Both the position numbers and the translations under genes were made by a program. 64,000 bases of DNA, taken from CBDBBY01 sp965205055 (GTDB lineage Bacteria > Pseudomonadota > Alphaproteobacteria > Rhodobacterales > Rhodobacteraceae). The stretch is taken from NCBI GenBank assembly GCA_965205055.1, contig OZ242030.1:1054001-1118000 (forward strand), in the 5' to 3' direction. Shown one piece after another: positions 43,678-52,527 of the stretch. The notes beneath the pieces were generated by a model. The model was not told the origin of the DNA, did not search any database, and was given only the letters and a program-made list of their open reading frames with translations. Within the stretch, counting starts at the first letter, position 1. Each line of letters opens with the position of its first letter.

Positions 43678-44874
43678 ATGGGCGCAGCCGAGGTCCAAGC
43701 CGCATTCGGGCCAACCTCGGCTCTCGAACAAGACCGATCGGTTGCGGATTCCTCCAGCGGACGATTTCGAGCGCGTCAGGCTCTCGAAGCGACTGCCATG
43801 GCCCCCGCTCCCGAACCGGCGTGCAAGGCGGTCTTGGACCTTTGCAAGGACGCATTGATCAAGTGGCCGAACGCGAAGGCGGCGATCCTGTTCGGCTCGC
43901 GGGCACGCGGCGACCATCGCGACAACAGCGACTGGGACCTGGCATTCATTACCGACTCGGAAGAATCCTTGCCGTCTGCGGTCCATCAAGATCTGGAGGA
44001 ACTCAGGGCGCGCGCGGGCATAGTCGTTCAGGTGCTGGCATTGTCGCAGGAACGGTTCTGCGCGGGCGCCTGTTCCCTCGGCAACATCGCCGCGCCGATT
44101 GCGCGGGAAGGCCAATTGATTGCCGGACGCTGCAGATGGCCAAAACTGGAAAGCGAGCCGATTTTGAAACCTGATGAATATCTGGATTGGCGAAGCGGCG
44201 CCATGTTACGTATTACCATTGCAGCTGATATTCTTGCAAAAGCCATCGATATTGCTCGAACACGCAGCGCTCGGACTGAATTGGGAGAATTCGTGGCTGC
44301 CTCTTCGGATGCTGCGGAGCGTTTTGCGAAGATCGCGTTCGGAAAACTTGCCTCCGGCACGGGCGTCGACATTCCAAGAGGGCATCAGGTCAATGAGATC
44401 GTGAAGGCGCTCGACCGCGTTTTGGAGCGGAGCGCCGGACCGAATGCCGCGTGGTGGCGGTCGGACCGCGGCATGAAAGTCCGGGATTTGCTCCGCATGA
44501 TGAACGGGCATGGGCATGAGGACCACCAATCCGGCTACACGGGATCGACGATCAATGCCGAGGTGATTGCCCGCGCGGCAAATCGTCTTGTCGCCGCAAT
44601 GTCGTTCGCTGTCTTGGAAGTTGAAGAGCTTCCCGATTCTGAAGACCTGCGACAAGCTGCGAAGGAAGTGTCCGGCAGCTACTGGGCTTCCATGCAGGAG
44701 TCGGCGAGTCGTCTGCGCCGAGTGCTGCAGGATATTGATCCGGGCAACTTGACGTATGCTTCCGCCAGTTCGACCTTTGCTGAATCCGTTTCTGCCGCCG
44801 TGAGTTTCGGCGAAGACATCGCGCAAGCGCTCGAGAAGCTCGCCGAAAGCCTCCGTGAAGAGACGCGGAGCTGA
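43678..44874 (+). CDS. MNT nucleotidyltransferase fused to a HEPN-like domain
   Basis: 398 residues. The minimal nucleotidyltransferase motif ILFGSRARGDHRDNSDWDLAF (residues 70-90) supplies the GS pair (73-74) and acidic pair Asp85/Asp87. The C-terminal half has the HEPN pattern AAERFAKIAFGKLASG followed by GHQVNEIVKAL and, later, RMMNGH (273-278), an Rx4H motif as in HEPN ribonucleases. Usually these are two proteins, toxin and antitoxin (MntA AMPylates HepT); here both are in one chain. The N-terminal 45 residues are not conserved and a later ATG (43798) could be the start. ATG 43678 has AAGGA upstream. Confidence 0.72.
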   Translation: MGAAEVQAAFGPTSALEQDRSVADSSSGRFRARQALEATAMAPAPEPACKAVLDLCKDALIKWPNAKAAILFGSRARGDHRDNSDWDLAFITDSEESLPSAVHQDLEELRARAGIVVQVLALSQERFCAGACSLGNIAAPIAREGQLIAGRCRWPKLESEPILKPDEYLDWRSGAMLRITIAADILAKAIDIARTRSARTELGEFVAASSDAAERFAKIAFGKLASGTGVDIPRGHQVNEIVKALDRVLERSAGPNAAWWRSDRGMKVRDLLRMMNGHGHEDHQSGYTGSTINAEVIARAANRLVAAMSFAVLEVEELPDSEDLRQAAKEVSGSYWASMQESASRLRRVLQDIDPGNLTYASASSTFAESVSAAVSFGEDIAQALEKLAESLREETRS

Positions 44875-45157
44875 GAGCCGCGTCGAAGCCATGCCGTCTC
44901 CTTCATTCGCGGCGGACGGACGGCGCTCGGCAGGGATCTTGCGGCGAGCGCCATTGTCCATGGCGCCGAAATCGCGGCGTGCGAGCGTCGAGGCAAGAAC
45001 TTTGTCGACATGGACTCGGAAGGCGCAGCGGCCGAACCGGATCCCCGAACAACCGCAAAAATGACGAAACCAAACACTTGCTTGCAAATCTCTCCGCCAC
45101 GCACGAAACTGTGACAAGAAACAAAACACCCGCGGAACTACAGGAATCGGATCGAAA

Positions 45158-48022
45158 ATGTCTACTCGCGGATTATCCGGCGAGCGTTCCGGAGCGGAAG
45201 CAAAAGGCGCAGTTGAAAGCCAGGCTTCCGTATCGGTCGCCAAGCCCCTTGAAAACTTGATTTTGCCTGCGAATGAAATTTACGACGCTGCGGCCATATC
45301 CGAAGCCATTGCCAAGGACGGCAGCGCCGCTGACATACGAAAAGCCGCTGTCGAGGAGCTGAATCAGCGGCGGGAAACGGGGATGAAAGCCATCTCCGAA
45401 AAGACTCTGGCGGAATGCAAAGTCAATCCCTTCGCATCGCTGAAAGCCGTGAGATCGTACGCGTATTTGACCGACGGCATCATGAAGACGGTTCTTGATC
45501 TGGCGACAGGTCCACTCGTGCCTGAAACCGGCCCGCCGGAACCGATCAGCGTCGCGGCAGTCGGCGGGTACGGTCGCGGAGAGATGGCGCCTCAATCCGA
45601 CGTCGACCTGCTGTTCCTGAACTCCGGAAAAATATCGCCTTGGATGGAAAGCGTAATCGAAACGGCACTGTACATCCTTTGGGATTTGAAAATGAAGGTG
45701 GGGCATTCCTGCCGGTCCGTGAAGGACTGCATTCTGCTCGGCCGGGATGACATGACGATCAGAACTGCGATGCTCGAGCATCGTTTCATTTACGGCGAGC
45801 AAGGCTTGGCGGACGAACTCCACCAGAAGCTCTGGTCGGACCTGTTCAAGAACACGGGCCCCGAATTCGTCGAAGCGAAGCTGTCCGAACGCGACGAGCG
45901 GAATTTGCGTCAGAACGGCAACATGTACTTGCTTGAGCCCAACATCAAAGAGGGCAAAGGCGGGCTGCGGGACGTGCAGACGCTGTTCTGGATCATGAAA
46001 TATCTGCACCGCGTCAGCCATCCCAGCGAACTCATTGAGCTGGATGTCTTTTCGATAGAGGAGCTTGAAAAATTCATCAGCGCCGAGTCTTTCCTTTGGG
46101 CGGTGCGTTGCCATTTGCACGATTTGGCGGGCCGACCGCAGGACCAGCTTCATTTCGACGTGCAGATGGATGTCGCCAAGCGGCTCGGCTACGAAGACAC
46201 GCCTGCGCGCGGCGCGGTCGAGCTGTTCATGCAGGACTACTTCGGCCACGCGACCGACGTCGGCGAACTGACGCGGATTTTCCTGACCAAGCTTGAAGAG
46301 CAACACGTAAAGCGCGAGCCCGTCGTCGTAGGACTGCTCAGAAGCGCAGGTTTCAAGTTCGGCACCCGCGTCGGCGAAGGCTACAAAAACAATCACGGAC
46401 GGCTGGATATCGAAGATCCGGACACGTATCTGAAGGATCCGCTCAACATCCTGCGCCTGTTCCAGGAAGCGCTGTCGTCCGGCCTGCTTCTGCATCCGGA
46501 TGCCATGCGCCTTGTGGCGTCAAATCTGCACCTTATCGACAATTCCTTCCGGCAGAATCCGGAGGCCAACCAGCTTTTTGTCGACCTTCTAGTAAAGTAC
46601 GGAAATCCGGAAAGGGCGCTCCGCCGAATGAACGAACTCGGCGTCCTGGGGATGTTCATCCCCGAATTCCGGGACATCGTGGCGATGATGCAGTTCGGAT
46701 CGTATCATCAATTCACGGTCGACGAGCACACCATTCAATGCATGTCCACCCTCGCACAGATCGAGCGCGGCGAACTTAAGGAGGATTTGCCGGTCGCGTC
46801 TTCGATACTTGAGCAAGGAGTCAATCGGAGAGTGCTGTACGTAGCGCTACTGCTTCACGACATCGGCAAAGGCAAAAACGAAGACCATTCGAAGCTCGGG
46901 GCAAAAATCGCCAAGTCGATTGCGCCGCGATTGGGTTTGGACGACAACGAGGCCGAGCTTGTCGAGTGGTTGGTGGCCAATCATCTTCTCATGTCCGACA
47001 CGGCGCAGAAGCGGGACCTTTCAGATCCTCGGACCGTCCGCGACTTCGCGTCAGCCGTCGGAAACCGCTCCAGACTCAAGCTCCTGACCGTATTGACCGT
47101 CTGCGATATCCGCGGCGTCGGACCCAATGTCTGGAACAACTGGAAAGCCCAGTTGATCCGAAATCTTTACCATGCGACACACAAAGCGCTTTCTGAAGGG
47201 CTGGCGTCCGCCAGCGATTTCGCAGTCGGCGCGGAGGAAGCCAAGCAGCAATTCCGTGCCGCCATGCCCAAATGGAGCAAAGAGAAGCGGGAAGAGGCAA
47301 TCCAGCGGCATCCGGATCAGTATTGGCAGGGATTGTCTACTGAAACCCATGTCGCATTCGCGAATCTGCTTGAAGGCATCGCGACGGACGATCTCCGCAC
47401 GGACGTCAAGCTGGACAAGGATCGAGACGCGACGCGCGTATGCTTTGCGAAGAGCGACCGAATCGGCTCTTTCGCGGCATATGCCGGAACGTTTGCGCTG
47501 GCTGGCGCAAACATCGTGGACGCGAAACTGTTCAATACTTCGGATGGATATTCGACGGCGACATTCTGGCTTCAAGATGCCAACAGCAAACCCTTCAGCG
47601 AAACGAAGATGGCTCGGCTCAAGAAGATGATCGAACTTGAGATGAAGGGGGAGATGGACATCGAGAAGAAAGTCGCGGACCGAGACAGGCTGAGAAGCAG
47701 GGCGCCCGAGATGCGGCGCGCAAAAAGTATCAAGATTCCCACAGAAATCACTTTCGACAACGAAGGATCGGAAATTTACACTATCATCGAAGTGGACACG
47801 CGCGATCGCCCGGGGCTCTTGTACGATCTCGCGCGCACCATGAACTCGGCGAGCGTGCAGGTCGCCGGAGCCGTGGTCGCGACATACGGCATACAGGCAG
47901 TCGATGTTTTCTATGTGAAGGATTCTTTCGGACTCAAACTTCATTCGCAATCGAGAAAAGATGCCCTCAAGCGGAAGCTGGAGGCTGCGATCGGAGAAGG
48001 CGCCCAGCGAACTGCATCCTGA
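45158..48022 (+). CDS. glnD: Bifunctional PII uridylyltransferase/uridylyl-removing enzyme
   Basis: 954 residues with the complete GlnD order: nucleotidyltransferase GGYGRGEMAPQSDVDLLFL (about 131-149), the GlnD linker with NIKEGKGGLRDVQTLFW, an HD phosphohydrolase LLLHDIGKGKNEDHSKLG (about 566), and two C-terminal ACT domains (ATRVCFAKSDRIGSFA and YTIIEVDTRDRPGLLYDLA). It senses glutamine and modifies PII proteins. All catalytic motifs are intact. The N-terminal extension of about 60 residues is typical of alphaproteobacteria. Confidence 0.97.
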   Translation: MSTRGLSGERSGAEAKGAVESQASVSVAKPLENLILPANEIYDAAAISEAIAKDGSAADIRKAAVEELNQRRETGMKAISEKTLAECKVNPFASLKAVRSYAYLTDGIMKTVLDLATGPLVPETGPPEPISVAAVGGYGRGEMAPQSDVDLLFLNSGKISPWMESVIETALYILWDLKMKVGHSCRSVKDCILLGRDDMTIRTAMLEHRFIYGEQGLADELHQKLWSDLFKNTGPEFVEAKLSERDERNLRQNGNMYLLEPNIKEGKGGLRDVQTLFWIMKYLHRVSHPSELIELDVFSIEELEKFISAESFLWAVRCHLHDLAGRPQDQLHFDVQMDVAKRLGYEDTPARGAVELFMQDYFGHATDVGELTRIFLTKLEEQHVKREPVVVGLLRSAGFKFGTRVGEGYKNNHGRLDIEDPDTYLKDPLNILRLFQEALSSGLLLHPDAMRLVASNLHLIDNSFRQNPEANQLFVDLLVKYGNPERALRRMNELGVLGMFIPEFRDIVAMMQFGSYHQFTVDEHTIQCMSTLAQIERGELKEDLPVASSILEQGVNRRVLYVALLLHDIGKGKNEDHSKLGAKIAKSIAPRLGLDDNEAELVEWLVANHLLMSDTAQKRDLSDPRTVRDFASAVGNRSRLKLLTVLTVCDIRGVGPNVWNNWKAQLIRNLYHATHKALSEGLASASDFAVGAEEAKQQFRAAMPKWSKEKREEAIQRHPDQYWQGLSTETHVAFANLLEGIATDDLRTDVKLDKDRDATRVCFAKSDRIGSFAAYAGTFALAGANIVDAKLFNTSDGYSTATFWLQDANSKPFSETKMARLKKMIELEMKGEMDIEKKVADRDRLRSRAPEMRRAKSIKIPTEITFDNEGSEIYTIIEVDTRDRPGLLYDLARTMNSASVQVAGAVVATYGIQAVDVFYVKDSFGLKLHSQSRKDALKRKLEAAIGEGAQRTAS

Positions 48023-48076
48023 GTCAGTCTTGCCGCCTCCTGCCGCGCGGCTGATCGCGAGTGCCTTGCCTGCGCT

Positions 48077-48094
48077 GCCGGAACGGAGTCCGGC
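48077..48094 (+). terminator. Weak hairpin after glnD
   Basis: Six-base stem GCCGGA / TCCGGC with loop ACGGAG, about 55 bases after the stop and followed by GATTGTTTG. Short stem and poor T-run, so only tentative. Confidence 0.3.
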
Positions 48095-48190
48095 GATTGT
48101 TTGACGCAAGCTTGCTTGCTCGAATGTCAATAGCGCAATGCGTCGCGCGAGCAGAAGATTGGGCAAAGGCGCTTCAACAATGATTGTGAA

Positions 48191-49669
48191 ATGCCAGTGA
48201 ACACATCGACTATCGAAAAGCTGTCGAATTTGATCGGAGCGAAGCATGTCCTTGTCGATGACTCGTCATGTGCCAAATACGTACGCGATGCGACCGGCGA
48301 GTACGAAGGGCGATGCATGGCGGTCGTCGCGCCCGCATCCAGCCAGGAAGTCGCTGAAATCCTGAAATTGGCGAATGCTACCCTCACGCCCGTCGTTCCT
48401 TTCGGAGGAAATACCGGCGTTTCCGGAGGCACCGTGCCGAGTGCCGACGGAACGGCATTGATGTTGTCACTTGAGCGAATGAATCGAATCAGGCTGGTTT
48501 GCTCCGAAACCGAGACCGTGGTCGCGGAAGCGGGCGTAATTCTTGAGCACCTTCAGGAGGTGATAGGGACGCACGGTTTCGAATTCCCGCTCAATCTCGG
48601 CGCGAGGGGCAGCTGCATGGTCGGCGGCAATTTGTCCACGAATGCAGGAGGGTCGAACGTGCTGAGGCACGGCAACGCGCGAGCTCTCTGCCTCGGCATT
48701 GAAGCCGTCACGCCCCAAGGCGAAATTCTGGACCTGATGACGAATTTGCACAAGGACAACAGCGGCTACTCGCTCAAAGACCTCTATATCGGTTCGGAAG
48801 GAACGCTCGGCGTCATCACGGCGGCGATATTGAAGATGTTTCCGAAGACGAAGGCATACGCCACCGCGCTCGTGGGGATGAACGATCTCGACGCGGCTTT
48901 GTCGCTGCTGAATCAATTGCAAGCCGAAACAGGCAGGTCTGTTGAAGCATTCGAATACATGCCGGAGGGCTATTTTGAAAATCTTCGAATCAGGTATCCC
49001 GACCGCAGAATTCCGTTTAAAAAACCATATCCTGTCTGCATCCTTGTCGAGGTCGCGGCGGCTTCGGAAAGGGACGCCGTTCCCGATCACGAGGGCGTCG
49101 TGCCTGTCGAAAAGCGGCTGCTGGATCTGCTTTCCGAGTCGATAGACTCCGGAAGCATTGAAGATGCGTACATCGCATCAAACGAACGGCAACGCCGAGA
49201 GATCTGGGCATTGCGAGACGTGGCGTTCGAGGTTTCGAACATGCGGCACCCGCTTGTGCACAACGACATTGCGCTTCCGTTGAACCAGATCAAGCCGTTC
49301 GTCGAAAAGATGGACTCCATCCTCGCGAACGTCGCGCCCGGAGCCGAAAGCATTACCGTCGGTCATCTGGGCGACGGCAACCTGCACTACAATATTTGGC
49401 TCGACCGCTGCGCGGCGCCCTACGACGACAGGTTGCGCGAAAAGGTCATGGAAGCAGTTGAAAGCGAGGCCGTCGGACTGGGCGGCTCGTTTTCGGCAGA
49501 GCATGGCATTGGCAAATCGAAGCTGGGAACCATGGCGCGGAGGAAAGATCCTGTGGCATTGTCGGTCATGAGAGCCATCAAGTTTTCGCTGGACCCCAAC
49601 AACATAATGAATCCGGGAAAGGTCATCCCGCTGGACTCGTCGCGGACCGATGCCTCTTCAGAATTTTGA
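48191..49669 (+). CDS. FAD-linked oxidoreductase, GlcD / D-2-hydroxyglutarate dehydrogenase-like
   Basis: 492 residues. An FAD-binding PCMH domain occupies the first half (VVPFGGNTGVSGG, GARGSCMVGGNLSTNAGGSNVLRHG, YIGSEGTLGVITAA). The C-terminal half is the FAD-oxidase C domain with GHLGDGNLHYNIW and GGSFSAEHGIGKSKLG. The family oxidises D-2-hydroxyacids such as glycolate, D-lactate or D-2-hydroxyglutarate. Monocistronic by appearance. Substrate not resolved. Confidence 0.9.
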   Translation: MPVNTSTIEKLSNLIGAKHVLVDDSSCAKYVRDATGEYEGRCMAVVAPASSQEVAEILKLANATLTPVVPFGGNTGVSGGTVPSADGTALMLSLERMNRIRLVCSETETVVAEAGVILEHLQEVIGTHGFEFPLNLGARGSCMVGGNLSTNAGGSNVLRHGNARALCLGIEAVTPQGEILDLMTNLHKDNSGYSLKDLYIGSEGTLGVITAAILKMFPKTKAYATALVGMNDLDAALSLLNQLQAETGRSVEAFEYMPEGYFENLRIRYPDRRIPFKKPYPVCILVEVAAASERDAVPDHEGVVPVEKRLLDLLSESIDSGSIEDAYIASNERQRREIWALRDVAFEVSNMRHPLVHNDIALPLNQIKPFVEKMDSILANVAPGAESITVGHLGDGNLHYNIWLDRCAAPYDDRLREKVMEAVESEAVGLGGSFSAEHGIGKSKLGTMARRKDPVALSVMRAIKFSLDPNNIMNPGKVIPLDSSRTDASSEF

Positions 49670-50232
49670 ATGCCCAGGCTTTGCCAAGCCATGACACGGC
49701 TTTGAGGCACGTTCCGGCCGGACTCTTTAGCAGAAATTGTCGGCATCAGATTCTTGGCAATGAATGCGAAACGAACCAGCAATTTGAAGAATATTATTTG
49801 AACAGAGTGGATTCCACTTGGGTCGCATCGGGAGATATCTTGAGTTCGCGGGGTTGCGCGTGCCCCGTCGAGGACGGCACCGGTCAATTTCAAGAATTTG
49901 TCGTTAGTTCGCAATCTACCTTTTCACGACGCCTGCTTGGCGAGGCGTCGTTCGACTCGGTCGACGTCCGCGCTGTGGGGTGGGTCAAATTGTAGGTAGA
50001 CGCGCGTACATGTTTCCGCCACACACGTCCTTTCGGCATCATTGCAATGAGGATTGCACGTTCGCGGATTGACCTCATGTAAGCAACGCGCCTCGCCCCG
50101 CACTGTTATCCCCACAAAGAATGAGGTCGCCCCCCCCCCCAAATTTAAAGTGAACCATTGAAGCCAACCATTAATTCCACTAGCTTTAGGCGATGTTGTG
50201 CACAATGGTTCAGCTAGGGTAGACCGTCAGGT
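49670..50232. other. Intergenic region up to an AT-rich island
   Basis: No gene recognised. A run of eleven C at 50130-50140 marks the point at which base composition becomes AT-rich. On the minus strand a short frame ending TRVYLQFDPPHSADVDRVERRLAKQAS at 49924 looks like a decayed protein end but has no family. Confidence 0.4.
50130..50140. repeat. Poly-C tract (C11) at the edge of an AT-rich island
   Basis: Eleven consecutive C between GAGGTCG and AAATTTAAAG. Right of it the sequence is AT-rich up to the end of the AAA ATPase gene. Confidence 0.6.
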
Positions 50233-50406
50233 ATGTTCAGGCATCCTCAAATTCATAAATCGGATATCGACATGAAAGTCGCACAATTGGCAACAGCTGG
50301 AATCGCCACCGCCTCTATGAAACTAGACTTCTGGGCAAACAGAAAGAAGCATTTAGATTTCAAAATGAAATTTTACTACTGCCTGCTAAGACCCACCGTG
50401 AATTAA
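50233..50406 (+). CDS. Possible 57-residue small protein upstream of the AAA ATPase
   Basis: An ATG-to-TAA frame of 57 residues starting MFRHPQIHKSDIDMKVAQL, 19 bases before the ATPase gene and sharing its AT-rich composition. Lys- and hydrophobic-rich, no recognisable domain, no strong ribosome binding site. It may be a real small partner, a remnant, or chance. Confidence 0.25.
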   Translation: MFRHPQIHKSDIDMKVAQLATAGIATASMKLDFWANRKKHLDFKMKFYYCLLRPTVN

Positions 50407-50425
50407 CAGCCGATGGAGCGTTACA

Positions 50426-51517
50426 GTGTTGAAAAGTATCCAGATCCGAAACTTCAGAATCCTTAATCAATTGAGTCAATTGGATCTTCACAGAATTAAT
50501 TTAATTTCTGGACAAAACGGTTGCGGTAAAACAAGTTTGCTTGAAGCAATTTTTCTTCTTTCTGGGGCAGGTAATGCACAATTGATCATGCTTCCTGATC
50601 TAATGCGTGGCGTAACCCCTAGTTTCGGCGTCTGGGCAAAATCAGTAAGCCCATGGAAAGAATTATTTTCAAATTTAGACATTCTTCAACCTATTGAAAT
50701 TATCGGAAAACACGAAGAATTCGGAGAGCTAAAACTAGAAATTTCATTGGAGAAATCATTGTTTGAAGAGATTAGAATTAAGCAGAACGGAAAAGATTCA
50801 ACTCCAAGCAACCTTGAAACACTGATACAAAGTAAAATTCCCGTTACAAATACTCCAACGGTGTCTGCCTTAAAATTACGATACTTTCGTAACTCAGCCT
50901 TGCAAATAGAGAGTAAACTCCAACCCAGTTCTCAAGGTATCGAGTTATCGCAACCAATTCCTAACCCACCGTTTCCTGTAATCTTCGCGACTTTCGGTAC
51001 TGGAAGCCCCGAGCAAGACGCTCAACGTCTAGGAATATTAAAGCAAAAAAAACTCGGAAACTTTCTCTTGTCCGCTCTAAGAGAAATTGAACCCCGATTG
51101 CAAAGCGTCGAGGAAAGTTCAGCTACCGGCGTTGCAATGATTTATGGAGATATTGGATTGGATGAATTAGTTCCTTTATCAGTTATGGGTGGTGGAATTC
51201 TAAGAATTGCGCAGCTAATTTTGGCTGTTTCGTCAGCCCTTGGTGGAATTGTTGTGATAGATGAAATTGAAAATAGTTTTCATCATGAAGTTCTACCAAA
51301 TGTTTGGAAAATTATAGAAGAAGCAACTTTAGCCTTTAATGTGCAACTAATTTTAACTACACATAGTCTAGAGAACATTGAGGCAGCTCATAGTGTATTG
51401 GATCAGGAACATTTTCGTTTGCATCGGCTTGAGAGCAAGGACGGAACGAGCCGGTGTGTAACTTACGACCCTGATTCTATAGACGCCGCCATGAAGCACA
51501 GAATGGAAGTACGTTGA
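50426..51517 (+). CDS. AAA-family ATPase (AAA15/AAA21-like) of foreign base composition
   Basis: 363 residues. The RecF/ABC-like start MLKSIQIRNFRILNQL leads to Walker A SGQNGCGKTSLLEA; the C-terminal half has Walker B VVIDEIENSFHHEVL and the sensor LTTHSLE. This is the architecture of stand-alone ATPases in defence modules, where they usually work with a TOPRIM or other nuclease encoded directly downstream. No partner follows here: the next bases are GC-rich and unrelated. The gene itself is clearly AT-rich compared with both sides, a sign of horizontal transfer. The first codon is a TTG at 50426; the stop is at a natural family end (MEVR). Confidence 0.8.
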   Translation: MLKSIQIRNFRILNQLSQLDLHRINLISGQNGCGKTSLLEAIFLLSGAGNAQLIMLPDLMRGVTPSFGVWAKSVSPWKELFSNLDILQPIEIIGKHEEFGELKLEISLEKSLFEEIRIKQNGKDSTPSNLETLIQSKIPVTNTPTVSALKLRYFRNSALQIESKLQPSSQGIELSQPIPNPPFPVIFATFGTGSPEQDAQRLGILKQKKLGNFLLSALREIEPRLQSVEESSATGVAMIYGDIGLDELVPLSVMGGGILRIAQLILAVSSALGGIVVIDEIENSFHHEVLPNVWKIIEEATLAFNVQLILTTHSLENIEAAHSVLDQEHFRLHRLESKDGTSRCVTYDPDSIDAAMKHRMEVR

Positions 51518-51542
51518 CACTGCGCAGGGGACTCAAGGGACA

Positions 51543-51716
51543 ATGGAGGGGTTGCCGTCGAGACTGCGGGATCGGCGCGGGAACATGCATCTGCGGACGG
51601 CGGCTGGAATCGGCATCTCGCCGACGACCCTGGTCAAGATCGAGAGAGGCGGCGAGCCGTCGATGCCGACGCTCCGCAAGGGGTCCATCACAACAAAGGT
51701 ACATGGCGCGACATGA
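51543..51716 (+). pseudogene. Truncated XRE helix-turn-helix gene
   Basis: 57 codons reading LRDRRGNMHLRTAAGIGISPTTLVKIERGGEPSMPTLRK, a standard XRE helix-turn-helix. At codon 47 it runs into the left inverted repeat of a small element (from 51680) and ends shortly after. The original protein was probably interrupted by that insertion. Confidence 0.55.
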
Positions 51717-52099
51717 GGTCGGCTTCGGTCGTTTTCGCGCGCAGTCTGTTGCTGATCGGTGACAGCGCAGGCGGTCTTCCGTCGTCCTTTGCACCCAACG
51801 GCTCGGCATAGGCGCGAATCAACATGCTCGACAGGTTTGATTTGTCGGACGAAAAACTCCGCGATGCCCTCGACTCCTCCCCATGAAGTCAGCTGCGTGA
51901 AGCAGTGCCGATTTCAGGCGTTGCCGAGCGCAAATAAAGCTTGATACATCAAGCCTATGCCAGACAGGCTAGCGGCATATTCGATTCATTAGAATCCAAT
52001 TGATGCTTGCCGACTCCGGCGCAGCGTCCGCAATTCCGTCAAGCGCATTGATAAGCCGATCTCATGTCGCGCCATGTACCTTTGTTGCGATGGACCCAA
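51680..52099. mobile_element. MITE-like element bounded by about 40-base inverted repeats
   Basis: GGGTCCATCACAACAAAGGTACATGGCGCGACATGAG at 51680 recurs in reverse complement ending at about 52096 with one change (A to G), and the similarity continues a few bases further (TCGGCTT). The 420-base interior has no transposase, only short frames. This is the layout of a non-autonomous element or of two facing ends of an IS with a deleted centre. No target duplication was identified. Confidence 0.6.
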
Positions 52100-52116
52100 A
52101 TTCGCATGTTGCGGGA

Positions 52117-52527
52117 TCAGTCGTGATAATCCATGAACACGCCTTCTTCAGTTGCTGCTGTTCTAAGTTGACTGTCGAGGGTGGCGAGACTAGCGCCGCG
52201 GCGTTTCGCAGTCTCCAGATACGCAGCATCGTAGGCGCTCAGGTTGTGGCGGCGTGCAAGCATGGTAGTTTGGCCATCATCCTGATTGCCGTCTGTTGAA
52301 ATTGGTAGCAAACGCATGGACTCAATGTGAGTCTCGGAAGTGTTCTCTTCAATGCGATTCCTCCGCTCCGCACCCACCAAGACGTTGCGGACCTCGTGCC
52401 AGAAAAGATCCGGCACGACGGCCTCTTCGCCTTCAATCCGTTCGATGACCGCGTCGGAGTAAGGTGTTCCCTCGCGGTCTCGTAAGCGCCAGGCGATGGC
52501 GACGGACGCATCGATGACGATTGCCAT
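52117..52527 (-). CDS. vapC: VapC-like PIN-domain ribonuclease toxin
   Basis: 136 residues. PIN-domain acidic residues are in place: Asp in MAIVIDASVA, Glu in LFWHEVRN, Asp in LSAYDAAYLE and Asp in LATLDSQL. Known VapC toxins cleave tRNA or rRNA. The usual vapB antitoxin is absent: the ATG overlaps the stop of the type III Res gene (TGATG), so it is translated as the last gene of that operon. Confidence 0.85.
   Translation of the reverse strand: MAIVIDASVAIAWRLRDREGTPYSDAVIERIEGEEAVVPDLFWHEVRNVLVGAERRNRIEENTSETHIESMRLLPISTDGNQDDGQTTMLARRHNLSAYDAAYLETAKRRGASLATLDSQLRTAATEEGVFMDYHD

Noticed and set aside
45173..46495. 440-residue minus-strand frame opposite glnD
   Set aside because: Shadow of a well-conserved GlnD with all motifs.
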